Positions 16,257 to 24,556 of a DNA stretch of 47,456 bases are shown in pieces. The first letter of the stretch is position 1; the number at the start of each line of letters is the position of its first letter. The stretch spans positions 1 through 47,456 of the forward strand of contig JABDJC010000064.1 of assembly GCA_013003395.1 (NCBI GenBank), given 5' to 3'. The position numbers and the translations under genes were made by a program. The notes below the pieces were generated by a model. The model was not told the DNA's origin. It saw only the letters and a list, made by a program, of their open reading frames with translations, and searched no databases. The stretch is from Acidimicrobiia bacterium (GTDB lineage Bacteria > Actinomycetota > Acidimicrobiia > Spongiisociales > UBA5794).

Positions 16257-16949
16257 ATGAACGTGGTACTTGCCCAGACCGATGGTCGAGGCTTCTTTGA
16301 CGGCGTGCGCGACGGTTTGGACAGCGCATGGGCCGACGTCGTCGCTTTTGCACCGAAACTCATTGGCGCGGCGATCATTCTGTTGGTCGGCTGGATCGTG
16401 GCTCGCGTCATCCGCGGAATCTTCGTTCGAGTGCTCGACAGGGTAGGTCTCGACAAGCTTCTCGAGCGGGCGGGACTCACCCAGACGCTCCGGAGTGCCG
16501 GCTATACCGCGTCGCAACTGGTTGGCAACGTGCTCTACTGGGTAGCGCTCCTGGTCGTGTTCTTGATGGCGGCCGAAGCCCTGCAGGTCGAGAGACTCAC
16601 CGACCTCATCAGCGCATTGATCGCCTACCTGCCGCTGGTCGCAGTCGCCATGATCATCATCGTGGTGACGGCCGCAATCGGTGCGTTTCTCGCCGACCTG
16701 GTGGCTCCGTGGGCCAACCGTCAGCAGATCGCCTGGCTCGTGCCCGCAGTGCGCTTCTCGATCATCGCCTTCGGCGTCATCGCCGCACTCAACACGTTGA
16801 ATGTGGCCGAGACGGTCGTGAACACCTTGTTCACCGCCATTGTCGCCACCGCCGGCTTGATGATTGCCATTGCGGGCGGAGTTGGAGGCATCAAGCGAGC
16901 CGAAGCGATGTGGTGGAGCGCACTGCCAGAGAAGTCCAAGCAGCCGTAG
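16257..16949 (+). CDS. Membrane protein with mechanosensitive-channel TM_helix repeats (CmpX-like)
   Basis: Protein of 230 residues with about four long hydrophobic helices. The N-terminal pattern, amphipathic helix then IILLVGWIVARVIRGIFVRV and LDRVGLDKLLERAGL, is that of the conserved TM-helix family related to small mechanosensitive channels such as CmpX. The beta and cage domains of MscS are absent. The ATG at 16257 has a perfect GAGGAGG 5 nt upstream, so the longer upstream frame from 16053 is rejected. It is divergent from the ECF sigma operon, which itself ends in an MscS-like gene, so the two channel-like proteins may be linked in function or regulation. Confidence 0.8.
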   Translation: MNVVLAQTDGRGFFDGVRDGLDSAWADVVAFAPKLIGAAIILLVGWIVARVIRGIFVRVLDRVGLDKLLERAGLTQTLRSAGYTASQLVGNVLYWVALLVVFLMAAEALQVERLTDLISALIAYLPLVAVAMIIIVVTAAIGAFLADLVAPWANRQQIAWLVPAVRFSIIAFGVIAALNTLNVAETVVNTLFTAIVATAGLMIAIAGGVGGIKRAEAMWWSALPEKSKQP

Positions 16950-17001
16950 CTCGAGGGACCCGGCTGACATCACTCCGTCTGCCGGCATCTCTCGCGGGGC
17001 A

Positions 17002-17027
17002 GCCGGGGGTAGTTCGCTACCCCCGGC
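17002..17027. terminator. Strong hairpin terminator between convergent genes
   Basis: An 11-bp perfect stem (GCCGGGGGTAG pairing with its complement) closed by a TTCG tetraloop lies between the end of the TM-helix gene (16949) and the end of purM (17088). There is no long T run on the plus strand, but position and stability suggest a bidirectional terminator. Confidence 0.75.
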
Positions 17028-17087
17028 CCGCCCTTCTCTGAACATCCTCTGGGCGACCGGGGATTCACGGCACGGAAACCGCAGCGG

Positions 17088-18107
17088 TCAGTGCTCGATC
17101 GAGACCTCACGATCGCCTTCCACTACCTTGCCCACCACGTAGGAATCGTGTCCGGCTGTCGCCAGAGCATCGCGGATCGAGGTTGCCTCCGAAGGAGGAG
17201 CGACCACGAGGAAGCCAAGTCCCATGTTGAATGCAGCGAATGCCTCTCGTACCGCTATCTCGCCAACATCGAGGATCAGGTCGAAGATCGGGGGACGTGG
17301 CCAGGTCCCGATGTCAACCGTCGCAGCCAAGTCGGCAGGAAGGACTCGGACGAGGTTGCCTGCGATTCCGCCGCCCGTGACGTGAGCCATGGCGTGCACT
17401 TCGGCGACGGCCAACACCGACTGGATGGCTGGCGAGTAAATCACCGATGGAGCCAGCAAGGCTTCGCCCAGCGTCACGCTGTCGTCGAGCACCATCGAGT
17501 CGAGCGGTCGCTTGGTGAGCACCGCTGAACGGATCAGCGAAAAACCGTTGGATCGCACGTTGGGGCTCGCCACGCCGATGACGACATCACCGGCCGCAAC
17601 GGAATCGCCAGTGATCTCATCGCCGGCCTCCACTACGCCAAGTGCTGCGCCGGCGAGATCGAATGCGTCAGGTTCCATGACCCCCGGATGTTCGGCCGTC
17701 TCGCCGCCGAGCAATGCAGCATCAGCCGCCAGGCATGCCGCAGCAATCGACTCTACGAGTCGGGTCATGCGCTCGACGTCGAGCTGTCCTGTCGCGATGT
17801 AGTCCGTGAATGCCAACGGTTTCGCTCCGGCTGCGGCCAGGTCATCCACGCACATGGCGACGAGATCGAATCCAAGACCGTCGATCAGGCCCGTCTGTCT
17901 GGCCAGCTCGGCTTTTGTGCCGACGCCGTCTGTGGACATCATCAGTACCGGCGTGCGATACCCCTCTGGCAGGATGACGCCCGCCGCGAAACCGCCGAAT
18001 CCTCCGCGAACCTGGTCGCTCCACGTGTTGGTCACCGCAGCCTCTATTCGACCGACGAGTGCGTCGGCCGAGGCGAGGTCTACGCCGGCTTCGCGGTAGG
18101 TGGACAT
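17088..18107 (-). CDS. purM: Phosphoribosylformylglycinamidine cyclo-ligase
   Basis: AIR synthetase, 339 residues, fifth step of de novo purine synthesis: it closes the imidazole ring of FGAM using ATP. Seen signatures are the MSTDGVGTKAELA loop, VDDLAAAGAKPLAF, LLGGETAEHPGVM and HVTGGGIAGNLVRVLP. The frame is open into purF, but the ATG at 18107 matches the family's N-terminus. The purF stop and purM start overlap as TGATG, so translation is coupled. Its 3' end faces a hairpin terminator. Confidence 0.96.
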   Translation of the reverse strand: MSTYREAGVDLASADALVGRIEAAVTNTWSDQVRGGFGGFAAGVILPEGYRTPVLMMSTDGVGTKAELARQTGLIDGLGFDLVAMCVDDLAAAGAKPLAFTDYIATGQLDVERMTRLVESIAAACLAADAALLGGETAEHPGVMEPDAFDLAGAALGVVEAGDEITGDSVAAGDVVIGVASPNVRSNGFSLIRSAVLTKRPLDSMVLDDSVTLGEALLAPSVIYSPAIQSVLAVAEVHAMAHVTGGGIAGNLVRVLPADLAATVDIGTWPRPPIFDLILDVGEIAVREAFAAFNMGLGFLVVAPPSEATSIRDALATAGHDSYVVGKVVEGDREVSIEH

Positions 18108-19513
18108 CAGTCGATCGTTTCGAGGATGAACTTGGGATCGTTCAGTGGAACCGGGGTCGGATAGTCGCCAGACAGACATGCGGTACAGAACGAGTCGGTC
18201 GGAAGTTGCGTGGCATCGATCAATCGATCCAGCTCCAGGTAGCCGAGAGAATCGACGTCGAGATAGGTGGCGATCTCGTCGACGGTTTTTCCGGCAGCCA
18301 ACAAGCTCGAGCGGTCGCCAGTGTCCATGCCGTAGAAGCACGGCCAACGATACGGCGGAGACGAAATCCTGAGGTGCACTTCGATGGCCCCAGCGTCTCG
18401 GATCATCGATATGAGTTGGCGAGTGGTCGAGCCACGGACGATCGAGTCGTCGATCAGCGCCACGCGCTTTCCGGCGAGCTCTTGACGGAGTGGATTGAGC
18501 TTCATGTGGATACCGCGATCGCGCATGCTCTGTGCGGGATCGATGAAGGTGCGGCCGACGTAGCGGTTCTTGATGAGGCCATCGACGATCGGAATGCCCG
18601 ACCTTGCCGCGTAGCCCTGGGCCGCTGGAATCCCGGATTCGGGAACCGGCACCGTGATATCCGCCTCTGCCGGCGCCTGCTCGGCGAGGTGTTCGCCCAT
18701 CCGCCGCCGGGTCGCATGAACGTTGCTGCCATTGAGCATCGAGTCAGGTCGTGCGAAATAGACGAACTCGAACAGACAGAGCCGGTGCTCGGATGCTTCG
18801 AAGGGCCGGTAGCTCCTCAATCCATCGGAGGCGAGGACCACCATCTCGCCCGGCTCGACGTCACGGAAGAACGTGGCACCGATGATGTCTAGCGCCGCGG
18901 TTTCCGAAGCGAGCACCCATCCGTCACCGAGCTTGCCGAGTGAAAGCGGGCGGAAGCCCATCGGGTCCCGCACTCCAACGACCGTCGTGTTGTCGAGGAT
19001 GGTGAGGGTGAATGCGCCTTGAAACGACGGCAGAACGGTCTGCAGCGCCGCCACGAGACCCACGTCGTTGATGCGCATTTCGTGAGCGATCGCCTCGGCC
19101 ATGAGCTCGGAATCGGTGGTGGCGAACAGTTGGCCGTACTGGGCAGCCAACTCGGCCGTATTGATCAGGTTGCCATTGTGTGACAGCGAGATGCCGTTGC
19201 CGTTGACCTCTCGGTAGATCGGCTGGGCGTTCGCCCAATTCGACGAACCCGTAGTCGAATAGCGAGTGTGGCCGATCGCGAGGTGGCCCGTGAGTGCCGC
19301 AAGACTCGGCTCGGTGAAGACTTGTGCCACGAGACCCGTGTTCTTGTAGACGGTTTGGGTGGTCCCATCCGAGACGGCGATACCTGCACTCTCTTGACCG
19401 CGATGTTGGAGTGCGAAGAGTCCGAAGTAGGTGAGTCGGGCTGCCTCGGCGTGAGAGACGCGAATACCGAAGACGCCGCAGGCCTCGCCGGGCTTGTCGT
19501 TGGGGGAGGACAC
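18107..19513 (-). CDS. purF: Amidophosphoribosyltransferase (Fe-S, B. subtilis type)
   Basis: First committed enzyme of purine synthesis, which converts PRPP and glutamine into phosphoribosylamine. With the GTG start at 19513 there is an 11-residue propeptide before the N-terminal nucleophile Cys12 (ACGVFGI), as in the self-processing B. subtilis enzyme. The cysteines that bind a 4Fe-4S cluster in that enzyme are matched by CLFEFVYFARPD, PPYRWPCFYG and FCTACLSGDYPT. The PRPP loop is VALIDDSIVRGSTTRQL. A TTG at 19552 would lengthen the propeptide to 24 residues and overlap the rhomboid gene. A TACACT box 6 nt before the GTG favours 19513 and gives purF its own promoter. Confidence 0.95.
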   Translation of the reverse strand: MSSPNDKPGEACGVFGIRVSHAEAARLTYFGLFALQHRGQESAGIAVSDGTTQTVYKNTGLVAQVFTEPSLAALTGHLAIGHTRYSTTGSSNWANAQPIYREVNGNGISLSHNGNLINTAELAAQYGQLFATTDSELMAEAIAHEMRINDVGLVAALQTVLPSFQGAFTLTILDNTTVVGVRDPMGFRPLSLGKLGDGWVLASETAALDIIGATFFRDVEPGEMVVLASDGLRSYRPFEASEHRLCLFEFVYFARPDSMLNGSNVHATRRRMGEHLAEQAPAEADITVPVPESGIPAAQGYAARSGIPIVDGLIKNRYVGRTFIDPAQSMRDRGIHMKLNPLRQELAGKRVALIDDSIVRGSTTRQLISMIRDAGAIEVHLRISSPPYRWPCFYGMDTGDRSSLLAAGKTVDEIATYLDVDSLGYLELDRLIDATQLPTDSFCTACLSGDYPTPVPLNDPKFILETID

Positions 19514-19519
19514 GGGGCG

Positions 19520-19525
19520 AGTGTA
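19520..19525 (-). promoter_or_regulatory. Candidate -10 box, leaderless start of purF
   Basis: TACACT on the minus strand ends 6 nt before the GTG at 19513. It supports that start and suggests that purF-purM can be transcribed separately from the upstream rhomboid gene. Confidence 0.5.
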
Positions 19526-19544
19526 CCGCGCCCGGGCCAACGCA

Positions 19545-20417
19545 TCAGCCAAAGAGGTTCAGTGGCTGGAGCACGATCACCGACAGGATCGAGAGAACCA
19601 AAATCGGGAGTGCGACCCAGACACGCAGCGTCTTTGCGTTTGGCTTTCCCGCGGCCGTCTTGCTCCACAGGAACGAGATCAGAAGGCCGGCCACGAAGCC
19701 GCCGGCGTGGGCCTCCCAACCGATGAAGGGGATGAAAATGGGCAACGCTGCGTTCAGTCCCAAGATGATCAGCATGCGATTGAACATCTGACGGCCGGCG
19801 GCGGTCTTACGGGTCTTGTAGCTGACGAAGAACCAAGCGCCGAAGAGTCCGAACACCGCACCCGACGCGCCAAGGCCGCCGCGTCCCAAGAGGAAGGCGG
19901 CTGCGCCTCCAGCGGCTGCGCTGGCCACGTAGAGCGTGGCGAAAGCAGGCGATCCGATCCGTCGTTCCAACTGCGGTCCGAACAGATAGATCGCGTATGC
20001 GTTGAACCCCACATGTACGAGCAGTGAGCGGCTGTGGAGCATGGCTGCGGTGAGGATTCGCCACCACTCTCCGGCAGCCACCAGCGAATTGAACTGGGCG
20101 AACTGCGTCTCGATCTGGTCGCCGATGTCCCTGAAGAGGAACCCGACGAGGAAGATCGCCACAATTGCCGCCGTCATTCCTGCGGAGAACGGCGCGCCTG
20201 CGAAGGCGCTGTTCTGGGCTGATCGAGCGTTCACCACTCGGTAGCGACCGGGAAGCTTGGCGCAGTCTGGACACTTCTGGCCAACCGGCGCATCGTGGGA
20301 ACACTCGACGCAGATGGGCTTGCCGCATTCGGTGCACGAAAGCCCTGTTGGGCGCGATGGGTGGCGATAGCAGACAGTCTGCGTGCCAAAGCCTCTGCGG
20401 TCGGGTTGTTCGGTCAT
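19545..20417 (-). CDS. Rhomboid family intramembrane serine protease with N-terminal zinc finger
   Basis: Protein of 290 residues. The first ~55 residues hold a B-box-like zinc-binding cluster (CYRHP, CTECGKPICVECSHD, CPDC). The rest is a six- to seven-helix rhomboid domain with LVHVGFNAY (the HxxxN oxyanion part), catalytic Ser in GASGAVFG, and catalytic His in EAHAGGFVAG. Rhomboids cleave transmembrane helices of other proteins inside the membrane. The gene sits between purL and purF on the same strand, with no known metabolic link. A TACCGT box 6 nt upstream of the ATG suggests its own leaderless transcript. The longer frame upstream of 20417 is rejected. Confidence 0.9.
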   Translation of the reverse strand: MTEQPDRRGFGTQTVCYRHPSRPTGLSCTECGKPICVECSHDAPVGQKCPDCAKLPGRYRVVNARSAQNSAFAGAPFSAGMTAAIVAIFLVGFLFRDIGDQIETQFAQFNSLVAAGEWWRILTAAMLHSRSLLVHVGFNAYAIYLFGPQLERRIGSPAFATLYVASAAAGGAAAFLLGRGGLGASGAVFGLFGAWFFVSYKTRKTAAGRQMFNRMLIILGLNAALPIFIPFIGWEAHAGGFVAGLLISFLWSKTAAGKPNAKTLRVWVALPILVLSILSVIVLQPLNLFG

Positions 20418-20423
20418 GGGTTC

Positions 20424-20429
20424 ACGGTA
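20424..20429 (-). promoter_or_regulatory. Candidate -10 box, leaderless start of the rhomboid gene
   Basis: TACCGT on the minus strand ends 6 nt before the ATG at 20417 in the 90-base gap after purL. Confidence 0.45.
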
Positions 20430-20507
20430 CCGGTCTAGGGAAACTACGGTCTGCAGTTGTATCGGCCACGACCGGTGAAACACGAGCGGCGAACATCGTG
20501 CCTACGT

Positions 20508-22658
20508 TCAGTGCAGCCGACGAGGGATGGCTTGCCTCCACGTCGACGCGGCGTCTGCCACTGACACCGAGCCATGGGTGCCGAAGTCGATGTTTGTTCC
20601 TGTGAACGTCCCGATCCGTTTCGCTGACGCCGCCGGCGGGCCATCTTCCTTGGCCGTCGCAACGAGTAGCCGGTGGGGTGACTCCTCGAACCACGAGGAG
20701 GCTTCACGCTCCATGAGGTCGCAGCCGACGCCAGAACGAATACAGATCTCGGCGACTGCAACCGCGAGTCCGCCGCGACCGACGTCGTGCAGGACCGGAG
20801 CGACGTGGGCCAGGGCCAGAGCGGTTTCGACTGCCGAGCGTGCGGCTGCTGGATCCGGCGAAGCGGGACGTCCAACATGTGGTGCGCCGAGGACCCGAGC
20901 GACCGCCGACCCGGCGAGGTCACCGTCTCGTTCGTCGTCCCCGACCAGCCAAAGGTCCATTCCGTCTTCGGCCCGATCCAGGCGTGGCGGCGATTGCGGC
21001 ATCGGGTCGGCGAGTCCTAGCAATCCAACAACCGGCGTGGGAAAGATATCCACACCGTCGGTCTCGTTGTAGAACGACACGTTCCCGCCAACGACGGGTA
21101 TGCCAAGGGCCTCACAGGCTTCTGACATGCCTTCCACCGATTCGGTGAACTGCCACATCACACCAGGCTTCTCTGGATTGCCGAAGTTGAGGTTGTCGAC
21201 CATGGCGAGAGGCTTGGCCCCGGTCACTGCAACGTTGAGCGCGGCTTCGTACACGAGGCGAGCTGAACCGGCACGTGGCTCGAGGTAGCACCGTCGCCCA
21301 TTGCCGTCAGTCGAAACCGCGAGACCTTTGTCCGTCCCTTTGATCCGCAGCAACGAACCGTCGTGACCGGGCCCGATCACCGTGTTCAGGAACAGCTGAT
21401 GGTCGTATTGCTCGTAGATCCAGGAGGCATCACCGATGGCTGGGTCGTCCAAGAGCTGGAGGAGCACGTTCGGGACGTCCCTCAGGTCCAGCTCGACTTC
21501 GGTGGCCCACGCGGTCTCGATGTATTCCGGAACGGCCACCGGACGGTGATAGAGCGGAGCATCGTCGGACAGTGAAGCCGCGGGAAGCTCAGCGACGAGC
21601 TCGCCTCGGTGCATCACCTTGAGCTGCGGTCCCGCAGTCACCGTTCCGATCGCCGACGCGTCGATCTCCCACTTGGCGGCAAGAGCGAGCACCACGTCAA
21701 GATCCTCGGGGGTCACGATGGCGAGCATCCGCTCTTGAGACTCCGACATGAGGATCTCGCCAGGGGTCATGTCAGCTTCGCGAACGTGCACGCGATCGAG
21801 GTCGACGTCCATCCCCATTCCACCGTTGGCGGCGGATTCGGATGTGGCACACGAGATCCCGGCTGCGCCGAGATCTTGAATGCCGACCACCAAACCGCGG
21901 TCGTAGAGCTCCAAGCACGCTTCGATGAGTTTCTTCTCTTCGAACGGATCGCCGACTTGGACCGAAGGGCGCTTTTCCGCCGAAGCCTCATCGAACGAAG
22001 CCGAAGCCAGAATTGACGCTCCGCCGATTCCGTCTCGACCGGTCGCGGCACCGAGCAGCACTGCGATGTTGCCGACGCCTGACGCCGCCGACAGTACGAG
22101 TTGTTCACGCCGCAGCAGGCCCAGAGCCATCACGTTGACCAGCGGGTTCTTCGCGTACACGTCGTCGAACTCAACTTCGCCGCCGAGCGTTGGCACGCCC
22201 ACGGCGTTTCCGTAGCCGGCAATGCCACTGACGACGCCAGAGAACAGGTAGCGATTCTTGGGGTCATCCAAGGATCCGAACCGGATCGGATCCCACACCG
22301 CAATAGGCCGCGCACCCATGGTGAATATGTCGCGCAGGATGCCGCCGACGCCGGTGGCGGCACCTTGGTACGGCTCGACGAACGATGGATGGTTGTGGCT
22401 CTCGATTCGAAATGCGGCCAGCCACCCGTCGCCAAGATCGACAACACCGGCGTTCTCGCCCGGTCCCACGACCACCCACGGCGCTTCGGTCGGAAAACGG
22501 CCAAGCCACGCCCGAGATGACTTGTACGAACAATGCTCTGACCACATCACCGAATACATCGCGAGCTCAGCGGGTCGAGGTTCCCGCTCGAGGATCCCGA
22601 CAACTGCGTCGTACTCGCCGTCGGTCATGCCCAGCTGACGGTGGATCGGCTCAGACAT
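20508..22658 (-). CDS. purL: Phosphoribosylformylglycinamidine synthase subunit PurL (small form)
   Basis: FGAM synthetase subunit of 716 residues, the fourth purine step, converting FGAR with ATP and ammonia delivered by PurQ. The length and the separate PurQ and PurS genes mark it as the small, three-subunit type. Visible marks are MWSEHCSYKSSR, the SHNHPSFVEPYQGAATGVGG stretch, MGARPIAV, VQDLGAAGISCA-like GIQDLGAAGISCAT, and the second-half NLNFGNPEKPGVMWQF and VVGGNVSFYNE. The ATG lies inside the 3' end of purQ (8-base overlap), so its translation is coupled. Confidence 0.97.
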   Translation of the reverse strand: MSEPIHRQLGMTDGEYDAVVGILEREPRPAELAMYSVMWSEHCSYKSSRAWLGRFPTEAPWVVVGPGENAGVVDLGDGWLAAFRIESHNHPSFVEPYQGAATGVGGILRDIFTMGARPIAVWDPIRFGSLDDPKNRYLFSGVVSGIAGYGNAVGVPTLGGEVEFDDVYAKNPLVNVMALGLLRREQLVLSAASGVGNIAVLLGAATGRDGIGGASILASASFDEASAEKRPSVQVGDPFEEKKLIEACLELYDRGLVVGIQDLGAAGISCATSESAANGGMGMDVDLDRVHVREADMTPGEILMSESQERMLAIVTPEDLDVVLALAAKWEIDASAIGTVTAGPQLKVMHRGELVAELPAASLSDDAPLYHRPVAVPEYIETAWATEVELDLRDVPNVLLQLLDDPAIGDASWIYEQYDHQLFLNTVIGPGHDGSLLRIKGTDKGLAVSTDGNGRRCYLEPRAGSARLVYEAALNVAVTGAKPLAMVDNLNFGNPEKPGVMWQFTESVEGMSEACEALGIPVVGGNVSFYNETDGVDIFPTPVVGLLGLADPMPQSPPRLDRAEDGMDLWLVGDDERDGDLAGSAVARVLGAPHVGRPASPDPAAARSAVETALALAHVAPVLHDVGRGGLAVAVAEICIRSGVGCDLMEREASSWFEESPHRLLVATAKEDGPPAASAKRIGTFTGTNIDFGTHGSVSVADAASTWRQAIPRRLH

Positions 22659-23337
22659 GAATAGGTGCCAACGATGCGAGGTACGACTCGAGGAGGATAC
22701 GTCCGTCAGTCGACCCGAGGAGGTCTTCGACCGCTCGTTCCGGATGGGGCATCACACCGGCGACGTTGCCGCGGCGATTGGCCACTCCTGCAATGTTGTG
22801 GAACGAGCCGTTCGGGTTGGCGTCGTCGTCAACTCCGCCTTGTGCGTCGCTGTAACGCAGGACGGTGTGCAGCGCCTCGCGATCTGCCTCGGGAACCACG
22901 AAATTGCCTTCGTAGGAGTTCAGTGGGATCTCGAGCACATCGCCTACGGTGGCTGATCTCGTCAAGATCGAATCGGTCGACTCGACCCTGAGATGCACTG
23001 GGCGACAAATGAATGACAGGTCACGGTTCGCCACAAGTGCGCCAGGCAGCAGCCCGGCTTCGCACAAGACCTGGAAACCGTTGCAGATCCCCAACACCGG
23101 CTGGCCCGCGTCCGCCATGGCCTTCACGGAATCCATCACCGGAGAGAAACGGGCGATGGCTCCGGTGCGGAGGTAGTCGCCGTGTGCAAACCCGCCAGGA
23201 AGGATCACCCCTGCAAACGAGGAGAGATCGGTCTCCCGGTGCCACACGAGGTCGGCCCGCGCACCGAGAACGCCGAGTGCATAAACGACATCTCGCTCGC
23301 AGTTGGTCCCTGGGAAGACGACGACGGCCGTCCTCAA
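22651..23337 (-). CDS. purQ: Phosphoribosylformylglycinamidine synthase glutaminase subunit
   Basis: Class I glutamine amidotransferase of 228 residues that supplies ammonia to PurL. The catalytic Cys is in LGICNGFQVL and the His/Glu pair in MPHPERAVE. FPGTNCERD and LPGGFAHGDYLR are typical of PurQ. The TTG start at 23337 overlaps the purS stop (TTGA) and has GAGG about 7 nt upstream. The upstream open frame to 23394 overlaps purS and lacks family similarity. Confidence 0.96.
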   Translation of the reverse strand: MRTAVVVFPGTNCERDVVYALGVLGARADLVWHRETDLSSFAGVILPGGFAHGDYLRTGAIARFSPVMDSVKAMADAGQPVLGICNGFQVLCEAGLLPGALVANRDLSFICRPVHLRVESTDSILTRSATVGDVLEIPLNSYEGNFVVPEADREALHTVLRYSDAQGGVDDDANPNGSFHNIAGVANRRGNVAGVMPHPERAVEDLLGSTDGRILLESYLASLAPIHV

Positions 23338-23576
23338 TCCAGAACCTCGACCGTGAAATCCTCCAAGACCGGATTGGCGAGCAGTTTCCGGCACATGTCT
23401 TCGACATCGGTGAGCGCTTGGTCGCGGTCGTCGCCGTCGACTTCTACCACGATCGACCGTCCAAAATGAACGTCGCTGACCGAAGTGAAACCCAGATCGC
23501 GCAGTGCCCGGGCCGCAGTGGCGCCTTCAGGATCGCGCAGACCGGGTCTGCGGGTGATCTCCACTTGGATCTTCAT
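23334..23576 (-). CDS. purS: Phosphoribosylformylglycinamidine synthase subunit PurS
   Basis: Small protein of 80 residues that bridges PurL and PurQ in the FGAM synthetase complex. It has the expected size, the VEITRRPGLRDPEGATAARAL start and the GRSIVVEVDGDD strand. It overlaps purC upstream (ATGA) and purQ downstream (TTGA) by 4 bases each, so four genes are locked into one translational unit. Confidence 0.95.
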   Translation of the reverse strand: MKIQVEITRRPGLRDPEGATAARALRDLGFTSVSDVHFGRSIVVEVDGDDRDQALTDVEDMCRKLLANPVLEDFTVEVLD

Positions 23577-24457
23577 CGGCGACCGCCGCTCAGGTAGTCA
23601 TCGAACGACGATCCGGTCAACCGCTCATAGGCCTCCACGTAGCGATGGCGGATCCCCGCGACCACGTCATCAGGAAGGTCGGGGCCAGGCGGCTCCTTGT
23701 CCCAGGGTTGCTTGTCGAGCCATTCGCGTAGGAACTGCTTGTCGAAGGACGGGATCGTCCCGCCGACACGCCACTCTTCGGCGGGCCAGTAGCGCGAGCT
23801 GTCCGGCGTGAGGATCTCGTCGATCAGAATCACCTCATCGCCTACTCGCCCGAACTCGAACTTGGTGTCGGCCAACAAGATCCCACGCTCTGCGGCGTAG
23901 GCATTGCCCATCTCGTACAGCGCGATGCTCCGTTGTTTCAGGTATTCGTAGAGATCGTCGCCGACCAGCGCCCTGGCACCCGCCTCGTCGAGGTTCTCGT
24001 CGTGACCGGTCTCCGCTTTCGTCGCAGGAGTGAATATCGGCGTCTCGAGCTTGGAACCCTGATCGAGGCCGGCGGGGAGGTGCTCCGTGGTCGGTCCGCC
24101 GCCTGATGAGTACTCGCGCCACGACGATCCGTAGAGGTACCCGCGCACGACACACTCCATCGGAATGACCTCCGCCCGTCGCACGAGCATCATGCGGCCG
24201 GCGAGGTAGCTGCGTGCGTCTTCGCCGATGCCAGGGACGTCGGCTGGATCCGTTGAAAGCAGATGATGCGGTTGATCGCACACATCGAACCAATGGACAG
24301 ACAAACCGGTGAGCACGCGGCCTTTGTCGGGGATCTCTCGAGGCATGATGACGTCGTAGGCGGAGATCCGATCCGACGCGACGATGAGCAAGCGCTCGTC
24401 GTCGACGGCGTAGATCTCCCTGACCTTGCCTGATCCGATGTGTTCCAGCGTCAACAC
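23573..24457 (-). CDS. purC: Phosphoribosylaminoimidazole-succinocarboxamide synthase
   Basis: SAICAR synthetase of about 294 residues, which joins aspartate to CAIR with ATP. Signatures are GSGKVREIY at the start, VASDRISAYDVIMP, ECVVRGYLYGSSWREY, LADTKFEFGR and DEILTPDSSRYWP. The reading frame continues upstream for ~95 codons without similarity to the family. The GTG at 24457 (or TTG at 24454) fits the family N-terminus, lacks a Shine-Dalgarno sequence, and has a TACACT box 9 nt upstream. It is the first gene of the purC-purS-purQ-purL unit and is divergent from the YbjQ operon. Confidence 0.95.
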   Translation of the reverse strand: MLTLEHIGSGKVREIYAVDDERLLIVASDRISAYDVIMPREIPDKGRVLTGLSVHWFDVCDQPHHLLSTDPADVPGIGEDARSYLAGRMMLVRRAEVIPMECVVRGYLYGSSWREYSSGGGPTTEHLPAGLDQGSKLETPIFTPATKAETGHDENLDEAGARALVGDDLYEYLKQRSIALYEMGNAYAAERGILLADTKFEFGRVGDEVILIDEILTPDSSRYWPAEEWRVGGTIPSFDKQFLREWLDKQPWDKEPPGPDLPDDVVAGIRHRYVEAYERLTGSSFDDYLSGGRR

Positions 24458-24466
24458 GAAGGCGGA

Positions 24467-24472
24467 AGTGTA
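24467..24472 (-). promoter_or_regulatory. Candidate -10 box for purC
   Basis: TACACT on the minus strand ends 9 nt before the GTG at 24457. It is the same hexamer as the purF candidate, which could point to shared control of the two purine transcripts. Confidence 0.45.
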
Positions 24473-24481
24473 GAGCACCGA

Positions 24482-24493
24482 CTCAGTACTGAG
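24482..24493. promoter_or_regulatory. 12-bp palindrome between purC and the YbjQ operon
   Basis: CTCAGTACTGAG is perfectly self-complementary. It falls where the -35 elements of both the purC (-10 at 24467-24472) and the YbjQ-operon (-10 at 24510-24515) promoters would lie, so it could be an operator for either. Confidence 0.35.
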
Positions 24494-24509
24494 GATGACC
24501 GGTTGGCCG

Positions 24510-24515
24510 TATAGT
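24510..24515 (+). promoter_or_regulatory. Candidate -10 box of the YbjQ-PrsW-amidase operon
   Basis: TATAGT matches five of six positions of the vegetative -10 consensus and lies about 41 nt before the ATG at 24557, leaving a leader with the AGGGAGG ribosome-binding site. Confidence 0.4.
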
Positions 24516-24556
24516 TCTGGGGCGTCCGGGTGTTCCGTTCGGGCAGGGAGGACACG

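Noticed and set aside
16172-16480. N-terminal extension of the ECF sigma factor frame
   Set aside because: It lies over the divergent TM-helix gene, which has a perfect ribosome-binding site, and is Ser/Thr/Pro-rich without similarity to sigma factors. The ATG at 16171 gives a normal length.
17028-17087. Small gene after the terminator before purM
   Set aside because: No start with a ribosome-binding site and no domain. It is the short space between convergent genes.
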